Both the position numbers and the translations under genes were made by a program. Positions 7,600 through 14,917 of a stretch of 17,448 nt of DNA are shown here, piece after piece (within the stretch, counting starts at the first letter, position 1; the number at the start of each line of letters is the position of its first letter). The DNA lies in NCBI GenBank assembly GCA_017381395.1, contig JAFOCH010000126.1, forward strand, positions 1 to 17,448. The letters are read 5' to 3'. Under the pieces are notes generated by a model, which saw only the letters and a list, made by a program, of their open reading frames with translations, ran no database searches and was not told the origin of the DNA. The stretch comes from Clostridia bacterium. GTDB lineage: Bacteria; Bacillota; Clostridia; Oscillospirales; Acutalibacteraceae.

Positions 7600-8478
7600 T
7601 TACTTATTTCTAAATGCTAGATAATCGGCTAAATCGCACAAGTCATTTGCCCTATCGCCCAAAAATGCAAGAGATTCCTTTGCCGCTTTTGTTAGTTCGC
7701 AAATCTTATCTTCCGCCTCTTTAATTGATAAAAATGATAAAAAGGTTATTTTATTTTCCTCTTTATCACTGCCGATCGGCTTGCCGAGCAATTCCTGGTC
7801 GCCAATGACGTCAAGTATATCATCACGAATTTGAAATGCCAAACCAATATTTTGAGCATATTTAAGGCATAGATCAATCTCTTCATCACTTGCTCCGCCT
7901 AAGATACAACCAATTTTAACGGCCGCCTCTATAAGTTTGCCCGTTTTAAGCTGCTGTAAAAGTACAAGTGTATCAAGCGGGATTTGCTTATCTTCGCTTT
8001 CTAAATCAATAACCTGACCGCCAACCATACCGTTAATCCCACAGCACTCGGCCAAGCAAGCAACCGACTTAACAATTTTATCTGAGTCTGTATCCAGCTT
8101 TGTCATCGTTTCAAAAGCTAGCGACTGTAAACCATCACCCGCTAAAAGAGCAATATCCTCACCAAAGGCAATATGGCAGGACGGCTTTCCGCGTCTGAAA
8201 TCGTCATTATCCATACAAGGCAGGTCGTCGTGAATGAGCGAGTATGTATGAATCATCTCGATTGCACATGCGGCAGGAATCGAAATGCTGTAATCACCGC
8301 CAAAAACACGGCAAAACTCCATCAAAAGTGCCGGTCTGATTCTCTTACCACCCGCAGACAAACTGTGATTTACTGCGTTAATTACCGACGAATAAGCAAC
8401 ATCGTTTGCGGGTATAAATTTACCAATATTATCATCGAAATCACTTGAGTATTCTAACAAAAAAGTTTCTGCACTCAT
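7600..8478 (-). CDS. ispA: polyprenyl synthetase (farnesyl/geranyl diphosphate synthase type)
   Basis: A 292-residue all-helical trans-prenyl diphosphate synthase that condenses IPP with allylic diphosphates to make a short-chain product, most likely farnesyl diphosphate. It has the substrate-binding GGKRIRPAL (43-51), the first aspartate-rich motif DDLPCMDNDDFRRG (84-97), of the DDxxxxD form typical of bacterial FPP synthases, and the second aspartate-rich motif DDILD (219-223). Length is normal. Its ATG overlaps the xseB stop codon in the sequence TAATG, with GGGAG upstream. With dxs directly downstream, one operon supplies both the entry and an early chain-elongation step of isoprenoid synthesis. 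Exact chain length cannot be read with confidence from sequence. Confidence 0.95.
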   Translation of the reverse strand: MSAETFLLEYSSDFDDNIGKFIPANDVAYSSVINAVNHSLSAGGKRIRPALLMEFCRVFGGDYSISIPAACAIEMIHTYSLIHDDLPCMDNDDFRRGKPSCHIAFGEDIALLAGDGLQSLAFETMTKLDTDSDKIVKSVACLAECCGINGMVGGQVIDLESEDKQIPLDTLVLLQQLKTGKLIEAAVKIGCILGGASDEEIDLCLKYAQNIGLAFQIRDDILDVIGDQELLGKPIGSDKEENKITFLSFLSIKEAEDKICELTKAAKESLAFLGDRANDLCDLADYLAFRNK

Positions 8479-8681
8479 TATTTATCTTCTCCCGAGGAAG
8501 CCCCGTCAATATTAGTTATTTTAAGCTGAGCGTTATTGAGCTTTTCGTTACAAATCTTAGCAAGGGTTGTTCCTTCTTCAAATAATTCCATCGAAGTTTC
8601 GAGCTCGCAGTCACCCTTTTCGAGAGTAGTTACTATTTCTTCAAGACGTGAAAGCATTTCACTAAATTTCTTTTCACTCAT
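8478..8681 (-). CDS. xseB: exodeoxyribonuclease VII small subunit
   Basis: A 67-residue XseB that associates in several copies with XseA to form exonuclease VII, which degrades single-stranded DNA from both ends to acid-soluble oligonucleotides. The sequence begins MSEKKFSEMLSRLEEIVTTL and shows the family pattern of a short helical hairpin (FEEALxRLExIVxxLExGxxxLExSxxLFExG). I choose the ATG at 8681-8679 because GAGGAG lies exactly 7 nt upstream and the family starts here. An upstream in-frame ATG at 8696 would add five residues and would put the ribosome site inside the gene. The gene overlaps the end of xseA by 8 nt and the start of ispA by 1 nt, so the subunits should be translationally coupled. 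Confidence 0.94.
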   Translation of the reverse strand: MSEKKFSEMLSRLEEIVTTLEKGDCELETSMELFEEGTTLAKICNEKLNNAQLKITNIDGASSGEDK

Positions 8682-9897
8682 TGATATTCTCCTCATTAGT
8701 GAATTTTACTGTACATTCGGCCATACCGTCGGCCAAAACGAGAATCAAACTATCTCCCGTGTTTATCGATTTTACCGATTTAATCGGCTTGTTTTCCTTA
8801 TACGCGACCGAGTATCCGCGCGAAATAGTCGCAAGCGGACTGAGAGCGTTTAATTTAGCGCATTTTTCTGCAAAGCATTCTCGCTCCTGATGTAATACGG
8901 ACGAGTATGCACTAGTTAACTTATTTACCGTGAAATTCAGTTTTTCACGCAAATTGGAAAGATAGTTGCTCGGGTTTTTTAGAATATAATTTTCGGCATA
9001 GAATTTTAGCCTAGATTTAAGTTGATTTAAATTATTTAAATATGCCGTTTCGAGATTTTCTTCAGTTTTTGCGAGTAAATATTTTACATCGGTAATATCG
9101 GGAACAGCAAGCTCAGCGGCTGCGGAAGGTGTTGGAGCGCGTAAATCGGCGACAAAATCGGAAATAGTATAGTCGATCTCGTGACCGACCGCAGAAATAA
9201 CAGGAATTCGTGACCTAAATATTTCACGCGCTAAGTCCTCATCATTAAAGGCCCATAAATCCTCGATAGAACCGCCTCCGCGACCGATAATTATTACGTC
9301 GGCAACGTTCATTTCGTTAACCTTTTTTACCGCGTCAATCAGTTGCTCCGCGGCGCCGTCTCCCTGAACAAGAACAGGACACATAATCATTTCGGCACAA
9401 GGAAAACGACGGTTTAAAACGTTTGTAATATCCTGAATAGCCGCACCCGTAGGTGAAGTAATTACAGCAATTTTTTCAGGATAGGTCGGAATTTTCTTTT
9501 TATGCTTTTCGTCAAAGAGGCCCTCTGCTTTTAATTTTTCTACAAGTTGTTCAAAGGCAATCTGCAAAGCACCTACACCATCTGGCTGCATATCATCAAT
9601 ATAGAACTGGAAACTGCCATCCCTTTCAAAAAGCGTTGCTCTACCTCTGCATATAACCTTCATTCCGTTTTGCGGCTCAAACTTTACTCTGCACGCGCTT
9701 GAACGAAACATAACAGCTTTGATAGCAGCCTTTTCATCCTTTAAGGTGAGGTAAAAATGCCCCGTCTTGTAATGATTTGTGAAATTCGAAATTTCACCCA
9801 CTACGTAGATATAATTGAGATAAGGATCATTATCAATAATATTTTTAACGTAATTATTTAATTGTGAAACTGTATAAGTAAGTCTGTCACTACTCAT
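8674..9897 (-). CDS. xseA: exodeoxyribonuclease VII large subunit
   Basis: A 407-residue XseA, the catalytic subunit of exonuclease VII, used in DNA repair and recombination. Residues about 5-105 form the N-terminal OB fold (TVSQLNNYVKNIIDNDP; VGEISNF; GHFYLTLKD). The catalytic core includes ITSPTGAAIQDI (147-158), the conserved GRGGGSIEDLWAFND (205-219) and AVGHEIDYTISDFVAD (236-251) followed by RAPTPSAAAELA. A long helical region follows, then the C-terminal segment with SRGYSVAYKENK. The ATG at 9897-9895 overlaps the stop of the TsaD-like gene in an ATGA junction, with AAGGAG 8 nt before it. Length is slightly short but complete. The partner xseB follows with an 8-nt overlap. Confidence 0.97.
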   Translation of the reverse strand: MSSDRLTYTVSQLNNYVKNIIDNDPYLNYIYVVGEISNFTNHYKTGHFYLTLKDEKAAIKAVMFRSSACRVKFEPQNGMKVICRGRATLFERDGSFQFYIDDMQPDGVGALQIAFEQLVEKLKAEGLFDEKHKKKIPTYPEKIAVITSPTGAAIQDITNVLNRRFPCAEMIMCPVLVQGDGAAEQLIDAVKKVNEMNVADVIIIGRGGGSIEDLWAFNDEDLAREIFRSRIPVISAVGHEIDYTISDFVADLRAPTPSAAAELAVPDITDVKYLLAKTEENLETAYLNNLNQLKSRLKFYAENYILKNPSNYLSNLREKLNFTVNKLTSAYSSVLHQERECFAEKCAKLNALSPLATISRGYSVAYKENKPIKSVKSINTGDSLILVLADGMAECTVKFTNEENINE

Positions 9898-10823
9898 ATT
9901 TGTTTCTCCTTCAAGGCGGCTAAAACTGCAACGCCCACTGCATTATCTGACGAAAATTGAGGTTCGGCAAAGCTGCAATCGTACTTATTCGTCATGAATT
10001 TTCTAATCATGGAATTGCTCATTACTCCGCCTGCATAAACCAGCGACAACCGACCATATTCATTCCGTATCATTTCGGTCATATTATCAACTACAGAAAG
10101 CGTGTAACTGATTGCATACTTTGCAATATCTTCGTTACTTGCTCCGTCATTGTGCATTTTAATACATTTATTTTCGACACCCGAAAAGCTCGGATTCAGC
10201 CCCGAAAATGACGGTCTAATCTTAAATTCAGCACCACTATTGCACGCAAGCTCATCAATATATTTGCCACAAGGAAACGGAAGCCCAAGCATAACACCTG
10301 CTCGGTCGATTGACTGCCCAGCTTTTAAATCGCTTGAGCTTGCGATAACATTGCATTTGATTATCGTTTCGTCATCAGGCTCGACAATAATAGCGTCGCT
10401 AGTACCACCCGAAAAATGAAACGCAATAAATTTTTCGTTAATTAAATTAAGTTTATTGCAGGAATAAAGCGCGGCCGCCACGTGTCCCCTTTGATGTGAA
10501 AAGGTGAATAGTTTGGCGCCAATAGCACCCGAAATTGCCTCGGCAACCGTTTGACCAACCATAAAGCAAGGCATATAACTACCTTCATTATCGCATGGCG
10601 AAATCGAAACACCTACCGAAGAAATATCGGTTGAAACCTTAAACGCTTCATCCAAAAGCTCTCTGATTTGCATGGTATGATGAAATACTGCATCACTTTG
10701 CCTTAGACCTTTTTCGCCACTTTTGACAGGTAAAAGCTTTTTAAAATTATAGGCAATATTTTTCTCCCCGTCGTATAGTGCGACAGAGGTAGTGTAGTTA
10801 CTGGTATCGATACCTAAAATCAT
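9894..10823 (-). CDS. TsaD/Kae1-like protein (peptidase M22 family paralogue)
   Basis: A 309-residue ASKHA-fold protein related to TsaD, the threonylcarbamoyl transferase of tRNA t6A synthesis. It keeps the TsaD landmarks: an N-terminal nucleotide-binding strand MILGIDTSNYTTSVAL, the metal-binding HxxxH as HQRGH (110-114, where TsaD has HMEGH), SGGTSDA (138-144), an AGQSIDRAGVMLGLPFPCG segment (168-186), FSG (213-215), AGGV (264-267) and the metal-ligand SSDN (291-294). It is shorter than TsaD (about 335-345) and diverges in the first third. Clostridia often carry such a gene between nusB and xseA in addition to true tsaD; no tsaB or tsaE is nearby. I therefore call it a paralogue of unknown substrate, not TsaD itself. 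It overlaps nusB and xseA by 4 nt each. Confidence 0.85.
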   Translation of the reverse strand: MILGIDTSNYTTSVALYDGEKNIAYNFKKLLPVKSGEKGLRQSDAVFHHTMQIRELLDEAFKVSTDISSVGVSISPCDNEGSYMPCFMVGQTVAEAISGAIGAKLFTFSHQRGHVAAALYSCNKLNLINEKFIAFHFSGGTSDAIIVEPDDETIIKCNVIASSSDLKAGQSIDRAGVMLGLPFPCGKYIDELACNSGAEFKIRPSFSGLNPSFSGVENKCIKMHNDGASNEDIAKYAISYTLSVVDNMTEMIRNEYGRLSLVYAGGVMSNSMIRKFMTNKYDCSFAEPQFSSDNAVGVAVLAALKEKQI

Positions 10824-11215
10824 GATTTTGACTTAATTATTGCGCCTAAAATACCGTTGATAAAGCCTGGCTCGTCATCACCGCAATATTTCTTTGCTAA
10901 TTCAACGGCTTCATTAGCTACAACTCCATCAGGAGTTTCATCGCAAAAGTCAATTTCATATACGGCAAGGCGTAAAATAGCTAATGCAGTCTTTGATATT
11001 CTGCTTACGCTCCAGCCCTTTAAATTCTGTGAAATTTTATCATCAATAGCTTCCATATTATTAATAACGCCATTGATAAGCCCTGTTGCAAACGCGTTAA
11101 TCTTAACCCCTTCACATTCCTCAGAAAGTGCGATAAGAGCTGCCGCAGTCTCGTCATTTATCGATTTTTCAAATATAATTGCAAATGCTTTTTCTCTCGC
11201 CTCAGTACGAATCAT
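10820..11215 (-). CDS. nusB: transcription antitermination factor NusB
   Basis: A 131-residue, all-helical RNA-binding protein that works with NusE (ribosomal protein S10) at boxA sites to antiterminate rRNA transcription. The N-terminus MIRTEAREKAFAIIFE shows the usual RxxARexAlqxLyq pattern, and the C-terminal half has the conserved LRLAVYEIDF and DGVVANEAVELAKKYCGDDEPGFINGIL segments, the latter corresponding to the family's NExVelaKkfg...FVNGvL. Length is typical (about 130-140). It is the first gene of the ten-gene operon: a near-consensus promoter lies at 11252-11280 and AAAGG is about 14 nt before the ATG, a rather long spacing. Its stop overlaps the TsaD-like start in an ATGA junction. 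Confidence 0.95.
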   Translation of the reverse strand: MIRTEAREKAFAIIFEKSINDETAAALIALSEECEGVKINAFATGLINGVINNMEAIDDKISQNLKGWSVSRISKTALAILRLAVYEIDFCDETPDGVVANEAVELAKKYCGDDEPGFINGILGAIIKSKS

Positions 11216-11251
11216 AAAAATTTAAACAACCTTTCATTGATTATCTAAAAT

Positions 11252-11280
11252 ATTATACATTATATGCAAAAAAAATGCAA
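11252..11280 (-). promoter_or_regulatory. sigma-A-type promoter of the nusB-recN operon
   Basis: On the minus strand TTGCAT (11280-11275) and a perfect TATAAT (11257-11252) are 17 nt apart. It lies between the asp23 terminator and nusB, with a predicted start near 11245 and a leader of about 30 nt. The spacer begins with a T-run and, together with the -35, forms TGC-A8-TGCA on the plus strand, a near-palindrome that could serve as an operator. Confidence 0.85.
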
Positions 11281-11292
11281 TACAGATATATA

Positions 11293-11324
11293 AAAAGAAC
11301 GATGCTAATTTGCACCGTTCTTTT
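11293..11324 (-). terminator. Rho-independent terminator of asp23
   Basis: On the minus strand AAAAGAACGGTGC pairs with GCATCGTTCTTTT around a 6-nt loop, giving a 13-bp stem with one G-U pair, followed by TTTTTATATATC. On the plus strand the same position would be an A-C mismatch, so the stem favours the minus direction. It ends 15 nt past the asp23 stop and separates asp23 from the nusB operon. Confidence 0.88.
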
Positions 11325-11338
11325 GGTCATATTTATCA

Positions 11339-11686
11339 TTATTTCTCTTCTTCGTTGATTTCAATGTCGACAACGTGAATATTGATTTTTGTAACAGCCT
11401 TGCCCGTCATATTTTGAAGAGTATCTTTTATAGTTTTTTGAGCGTTTTCGCACACTGTAACGATTTCTGCGCCCTCTTTAAGTTTAACAAAAACGTCGAT
11501 AAACATGGCATTATTGCTAAATTTAGCAATAACCGATTTTGCCGATTTGCCTCTAATCAATCCCTTTATATTTGTAGGTTTAATTGCCAATTCGGCAATA
11601 CCGTCAACTTCAAGTGCAGCAGTTGCAACCATTTTTGTTATAACATCTTCGGAAATTGCGATTCCAGTATCATTTTTATATCCCAT
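11339..11686 (-). CDS. Asp23/Gls24 family envelope stress protein
   Basis: A 115-residue member of the Asp23/Gls24 (DUF322) family, small proteins linked in Gram-positives to alkaline or envelope stress, often held at the membrane by a partner. The family pattern is clear: ISEDVITKMVATAALEVDGIAEL near the N-terminus, a central FIDVFVKLKEGAEIVTVCEN strand-helix unit, and a C-terminal KINIHVVDIEI strand. There is no membrane segment or signal peptide. The ATG at 11684-11686 has AAGGAGG 9 nt upstream. A candidate promoter lies directly upstream and a strong terminator downstream, so it is probably its own unit between spoIIIA and nusB, a position common in clostridia. The precise role here is not known. 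Confidence 0.92.
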   Translation of the reverse strand: MGYKNDTGIAISEDVITKMVATAALEVDGIAELAIKPTNIKGLIRGKSAKSVIAKFSNNAMFIDVFVKLKEGAEIVTVCENAQKTIKDTLQNMTGKAVTKINIHVVDIEINEEEK

Positions 11687-11709
11687 CAGAAATGACCTCC
11701 TTTTTGACT

Positions 11710-11737
11710 ATTATAACACAAAAAATCGGTAAAACAA
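11710..11737 (-). promoter_or_regulatory. candidate promoter of asp23 with extended -10
   Basis: On the minus strand TATAAT (11715-11710) is preceded by TGT, giving the extended -10 form TGTTATAAT, with a weaker -35 TTGTTT (11737-11732) at 16 nt. It lies in the 58-nt gap between the spoIIIAH stop and the asp23 start. The same extended -10 core occurs before the DivIVA-like gene. Confidence 0.7.
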
Positions 11738-11744
11738 CTGTTTT

Positions 11745-12278
11745 TTACTCAACAGCGATAATTTTAATATTTTCTGATGAAAAATCGGTCTGCTCACTGA
11801 CAATTTCATTGATTTGTAATGTCTGTTGCGAAGTAACCTCTTTCGCTCTGATTATAATATTTGCACTTTTTTCATTCAGCACGGCAATACATTTTTCGAA
11901 TCCTTTTGCTTTTATCAAGGTTTCGATATTGGCCTCTTTTTCTATGTTGAGCGCAATAGTGTTCTTATTCTTTTCGGCCTTTTGCTTTGATTCGCTCGAT
12001 GAACTTTTATCACTAATGATTTCGTTAAGCTCGGCAATTGTATTTTTTCTCGATTTTTCCCTATCGCTTATTGCAACAGAAAAGTAATCCTGCTCGTCGG
12101 GCATGGAAACAGTTTTATTGACATAAATAGACTTTCCGAGATCTGCATCGTTCTTGCCCGAATTTTGAGTAACACCGTTGCCTTGATACTGCCAATTAAG
12201 ATAAATTGCCGCCGAAAGAGCCAATGCAAGTCCACACATTACAATTGACTTTTTATTGATAATTACTGATTTTCTCAT
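11745..12278 (-). CDS. spoIIIAH: stage III sporulation protein AH
   Basis: A 177-residue mother-cell membrane protein of the SpoIIIA-SpoIIQ channel. It has one N-terminal membrane segment (about residues 11-29; IVMCGLALALSAAIYLNW) followed by a linker, a charged helical stretch (about 65-110), and a C-terminal ring-forming domain of the YscJ/FliF type (about 112-177). In characterised spore formers this domain sits in the space between the two membranes and binds SpoIIQ from the forespore. It is shorter than the B. subtilis protein (about 218 aa), as is common in clostridia. The ATG at 12276-12278 has AAAGGAGA upstream. It is the last gene of the spoIIIA operon. Identity rests on order and architecture as much as on motif. 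Confidence 0.9.
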   Translation of the reverse strand: MRKSVIINKKSIVMCGLALALSAAIYLNWQYQGNGVTQNSGKNDADLGKSIYVNKTVSMPDEQDYFSVAISDREKSRKNTIAELNEIISDKSSSSESKQKAEKNKNTIALNIEKEANIETLIKAKGFEKCIAVLNEKSANIIIRAKEVTSQQTLQINEIVSEQTDFSSENIKIIAVE

Positions 12279-12292
12279 TGAATATTTCTCCT

Positions 12293-12838
12293 TTAATTCA
12301 GTTTTTTTGATACAAATATTTTACTGCTGCTAATGTCGAGAGCGGCCATCACAGCTGATTTAATTTCGTCATCAATTTGGACTCCGTTATAGTCGTAAAT
12401 GATTACTACACCCCGTATTTTCGGTGATAAAGTTGTCACGATCAAAGGTCGCTCATTGCCCGACGAATCCTCGACAATTATGTATTTTTCGCTTGAATTA
12501 TCCTTCTTTTTTGTTTCAGCATTTTTTTCATTTGTGTAGTCGTATGAAATGTCCTTTTCGTTTAGATATACATATTCATACGACGAATCGAGAGTAACTA
12601 TGACATTGGTGTTGTCATTTCCCGTTAACGATTTAATAATTTCCGCTATTTTTGACTCAATTAGTGAACAATATTCACTTTCGGAAAGGTCTGTTTCTAT
12701 GTTAATAGCAGCTTCATTTTCATTATTTTTCGCAAAGGAGTCAGATATAAAAATAAGCAAAATTCCAACAATGCCAACAACAAATATTGTCATCGAAACC
12801 TTTTTATTATTAAGCAATAATTTGAGCGAATTATTCAA
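12293..12838 (-). CDS. spoIIIAG: stage III sporulation protein AG
   Basis: A 181-residue protein with one N-terminal membrane segment (about 16-34; SMTIFVVGIVGILLIFIS), a variable middle, and the conserved C-terminal part GVVIIYDYNGVQIDDEIKSA ending in FVSKK. In B. subtilis SpoIIIAG forms a large ring with 30-fold symmetry in the intermembrane space of the feeding-tube complex. The start is a TTG at 12838-12836 with AAGGTGAT 5 nt upstream, an excellent match to the anti-Shine-Dalgarno, inside the last codons of spoIIIAF. The two genes overlap by 8 nt. No damage is visible. Confidence 0.93.
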   Translation of the reverse strand: MNNSLKLLLNNKKVSMTIFVVGIVGILLIFISDSFAKNNENEAAINIETDLSESEYCSLIESKIAEIIKSLTGNDNTNVIVTLDSSYEYVYLNEKDISYDYTNEKNAETKKKDNSSEKYIIVEDSSGNERPLIVTTLSPKIRGVVIIYDYNGVQIDDEIKSAVMAALDISSSKIFVSKKLN

Positions 12839-13235
12839 TTTCTATCACCTTGCACTTTATTCCGAATTTATTATAAACAGCGTCCTGAATTTGATTGGTA
12901 TTACCGTTTGTGACCGATAAAGTTACCTCTGATTTTTCGATTTGAGCACTACAATAGGTGTCAAACATACTTTCAATATATTCATCAATATCACCACATA
13001 TCCTTTCGTCAATCATTTGGTTGAAAACGCTTTTATCAGCAGCAATTTGGTCGCTATCAAATTCAAAATCAAACTTAACTGACGTTAACGAACAAACAAA
13101 TATTGATACTATTATTATCTTTGACATCATAAATAAATGCGGTCTGTATTTATTATTTGGAAAGCATAGTGATAGCACTGAAATAAACACTGATACAACC
13201 GAAACGGACGCTAAAACAGAACTTAAATCCATCAT
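12831..13235 (-). CDS. spoIIIAF: stage III sporulation protein AF
   Basis: A 134-residue protein with two N-terminal membrane segments (about 5-25 and 35-52) separated by a short basic loop (PNNKYRPH), followed by a soluble C-terminal part of about 80 residues that ends in a family-like strand (GIKCKVIEIE). The C-terminal domain of SpoIIIAF is also a ring-building motif in the mother-cell side of the channel. The ATG at 13235-13233 overlaps the spoIIIAE stop by 4 nt (ATGA); a second ATG follows at once. The Shine-Dalgarno is weak (GGTG), so translation probably depends on coupling. The sequence is divergent, and its assignment rests on position between AE and AG plus topology. Confidence 0.9.
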   Translation of the reverse strand: MMDLSSVLASVSVVSVFISVLSLCFPNNKYRPHLFMMSKIIIVSIFVCSLTSVKFDFEFDSDQIAADKSVFNQMIDERICGDIDEYIESMFDTYCSAQIEKSEVTLSVTNGNTNQIQDAVYNKFGIKCKVIEIE

Positions 13236-14323
13236 TTAACACCGCCAAAAACGAGAATAGACGAAATGGATAATACAATACCTATAAAGACGCATATCGT
13301 AATCGAAAGCATAACTGTAATAACATCATCAAATGCGTTTATTATATTTTGACCAATTTCGTTTTCTGTCCCGCATGATATTACCTGACACAGTTTAACA
13401 CCGATTTTCCACATCAGCAGCTCGACAGTTACGGGTAAAAACATTATTATCATTACAATTATCGCAAATAGACCGATTCCCGACCTCATTACAGTTAACG
13501 AGCCGATAATTGTATTCATCACTTCACTTACGTAACCGCCTACCACCGGCACCGACGAACCGACTATGAACTTTCCCGTTTTAATCGCGACAGTGTCCGC
13601 GGCAGAAGTTATTATGGATTGTACTGACGTAATTGCAGTAAAAATTGACGTCACTAGTCCAAGTGTCCAGATTATTAGCTTTTTAACACCACTAATCAAA
13701 TTATTAAATATCCCGTCACTTACCGATGATACAACGCTCATTGTAAACATACAGGTTGAAAGCGGAGTCAAAACCGACCTTGAAATAAATACAGTAAGCT
13801 CGCTAAAAAAATATGTAGTTGCGGTATATGCAACCGCCGATGTGCCGGGATTAGTTGTAACTAAAAAAGATGCAAAAATCGGCAAAAATGAAAACATAAA
13901 CACACCGCTTGAATTAAGACAGTCGGTGACAGAAATTATAATATTTTTAAGTGGCTCAGCAATAATTACGCAGATGATCAGTGAGCAAATAATCTGAGCA
14001 ATTTTTTTAGTTTCCGGCTTATCTATGAGTAGCTGTAAAGAGCAATTAATCGTCAATATTAAAACAAGCGTTGCAACCGTTTCAAACGGCAAACTGTAAT
14101 CGGAAAATGCGATTTTGACTAACGAAAATATCCCTTCGTTACTGATAATATCAATAACGTCCTGCAAACTTTCGATTTGGTAATCCGAATCATTTAGCGT
14201 ATCCTTTACGTTATCAGGGACAATGTCATACACCGAGCCAAAACCGTCCTCGTCAGCATAACAATTTAGTGGAAAAGAAATAAGAGTTATCAAGCCCAGA
14301 CATACTAAAATTAATTTCTTCAT
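13232..14323 (-). CDS. spoIIIAE: stage III sporulation protein AE
   Basis: A 363-residue polytopic membrane protein, the largest of the locus. It starts with a signal peptide (MKKLILVCLGLITLISF, likely cleaved near NCYA-DE), then has an acidic extracytoplasmic stretch and about six or more membrane segments, including LVLILTINCSLQLLI, IICSLIICVIIAEPL, FMFSFLPIFASFLV and a C-terminal VMLSITICVFIGIVL. The conserved central part contains FLPIFASFLVTTNPGTSAVAY and VVGGYVSEVMNTI. It is thought to form part of the export-gate-like membrane portion of the SpoIIIA complex in the mother cell. Length is close to the usual ~370-400. It overlaps spoIIIAD and spoIIIAF by 4 nt at each end. Confidence 0.95.
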   Translation of the reverse strand: MKKLILVCLGLITLISFPLNCYADEDGFGSVYDIVPDNVKDTLNDSDYQIESLQDVIDIISNEGIFSLVKIAFSDYSLPFETVATLVLILTINCSLQLLIDKPETKKIAQIICSLIICVIIAEPLKNIIISVTDCLNSSGVFMFSFLPIFASFLVTTNPGTSAVAYTATTYFFSELTVFISRSVLTPLSTCMFTMSVVSSVSDGIFNNLISGVKKLIIWTLGLVTSIFTAITSVQSIITSAADTVAIKTGKFIVGSSVPVVGGYVSEVMNTIIGSLTVMRSGIGLFAIIVMIIMFLPVTVELLMWKIGVKLCQVISCGTENEIGQNIINAFDDVITVMLSITICVFIGIVLSISSILVFGGVK

Positions 14324-14709
14324 AAATTAAATAATCCTTGTATAATTTCAACGAGTTTTTCGACAATCGGTAATGTTAACGAAAGTAAAATTATCCTTAT
14401 TACCACATCAATACACACCGATAACGAGCCATTTCCGCTATCTTTGCAAATGTTAGATGCTAGGTCGGATAAAACACAGATTACAATTGCTTTAAGTAGT
14501 ATTTTTAAAAATTCAGGAGCGTAACTTATCCTACCTACCGACTCCGTAATTCGTCCTGTCAAATCAAACAGGTAATTTATGCCAACAGTAGTTATAATTA
14601 CTACAAAAAGTACTATCAAAAGCACGGAATAAGCGGGATTGTTTTGCTTAATTAAAACGGCTAATACAGACACGATTACCGAAACTATGATTATTGAAAA
14701 TATATTCAT
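14320..14709 (-). CDS. spoIIIAD: stage III sporulation protein AD
   Basis: A 129-residue hydrophobic protein with about four membrane segments: at the N-terminus (IFSIIIVSVIVSVLAVLI), at about 27-47, around 71-86 (KILLKAIVICVLSDL), and near the C-terminus. The segment ending in ASNICKDSGNGSL is characteristic of the family. SpoIIIAC and SpoIIIAD resemble each other and are small components of the mother-cell membrane platform. The ATG at 14709-14707 overlaps the spoIIIAC stop by 4 nt, and the stop overlaps spoIIIAE by 4 nt. No good Shine-Dalgarno is visible, which fits translational coupling. Confidence 0.94.
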   Translation of the reverse strand: MNIFSIIIVSVIVSVLAVLIKQNNPAYSVLLIVLFVVIITTVGINYLFDLTGRITESVGRISYAPEFLKILLKAIVICVLSDLASNICKDSGNGSLSVCIDVVIRIILLSLTLPIVEKLVEIIQGLFNL

Positions 14710-14900
14710 AAATCAAACATCTTTTTTACCGTGTCAAAAAGATTGCTAATTTCCCCAATTATCATCATCATTACCACAATTAGCCCTGCAATCGTGGTCA
14801 TCATTGCCTGGTCCTCTCTGCCCGACCGAATAAGCAACTGATTAAATACAGCTACGATTATACCGATTGCAGCAATTTTGAATATAAAATCGACGTCCAT
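14706..14900 (-). CDS. spoIIIAC: stage III sporulation protein AC
   Basis: A 64-residue protein with two membrane segments (about 6-24 and 35-52), beginning MDVDFIFKIAAIGIIVAVFN, very like the family start with an acidic N-terminus followed by IFKIAGIGI. I choose the ATG at 14900-14898 because GGAGG (14911-14907) lies 6 nt before it. The frame could also start at a TTG at 14906, but that codon abuts the ribosome site. SpoIIIAC is part of the mother-cell membrane platform of the feeding-tube channel. The stop codon overlaps the spoIIIAD start (ATGA). A small gap of 17 nt separates it from spoIIIAB. Confidence 0.95.
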   Translation of the reverse strand: MDVDFIFKIAAIGIIVAVFNQLLIRSGREDQAMMTTIAGLIVVMMMIIGEISNLFDTVKKMFDL

Positions 14901-14917
14901 AACCAACCTCCGTTATT

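Noticed and set aside
11729..11748. GTAAAA/TTTTAC inverted repeat as the spoIIIA terminator
   Set aside because: The stem is six A/T-rich pairs, overlaps the spoIIIAH stop, and the T-run on the minus strand comes only after CGA; too weak to call.
11656..12087. 143-aa plus-strand open frame opposite spoIIIAH and asp23
   Set aside because: Low-complexity Phe/Ser/Leu-rich shadow frame crossing a promoter and two real genes.
13566..13997. 143-aa plus-strand open frame opposite spoIIIAE
   Set aside because: Hydrophobic residues mirror the membrane segments on the other strand; no ribosome site or family match.
14901..14906. TTG start for spoIIIAC at 14906
   Set aside because: It directly abuts the GGAGG ribosome site; the ATG at 14900 has correct 6-nt spacing and the family N-terminus.
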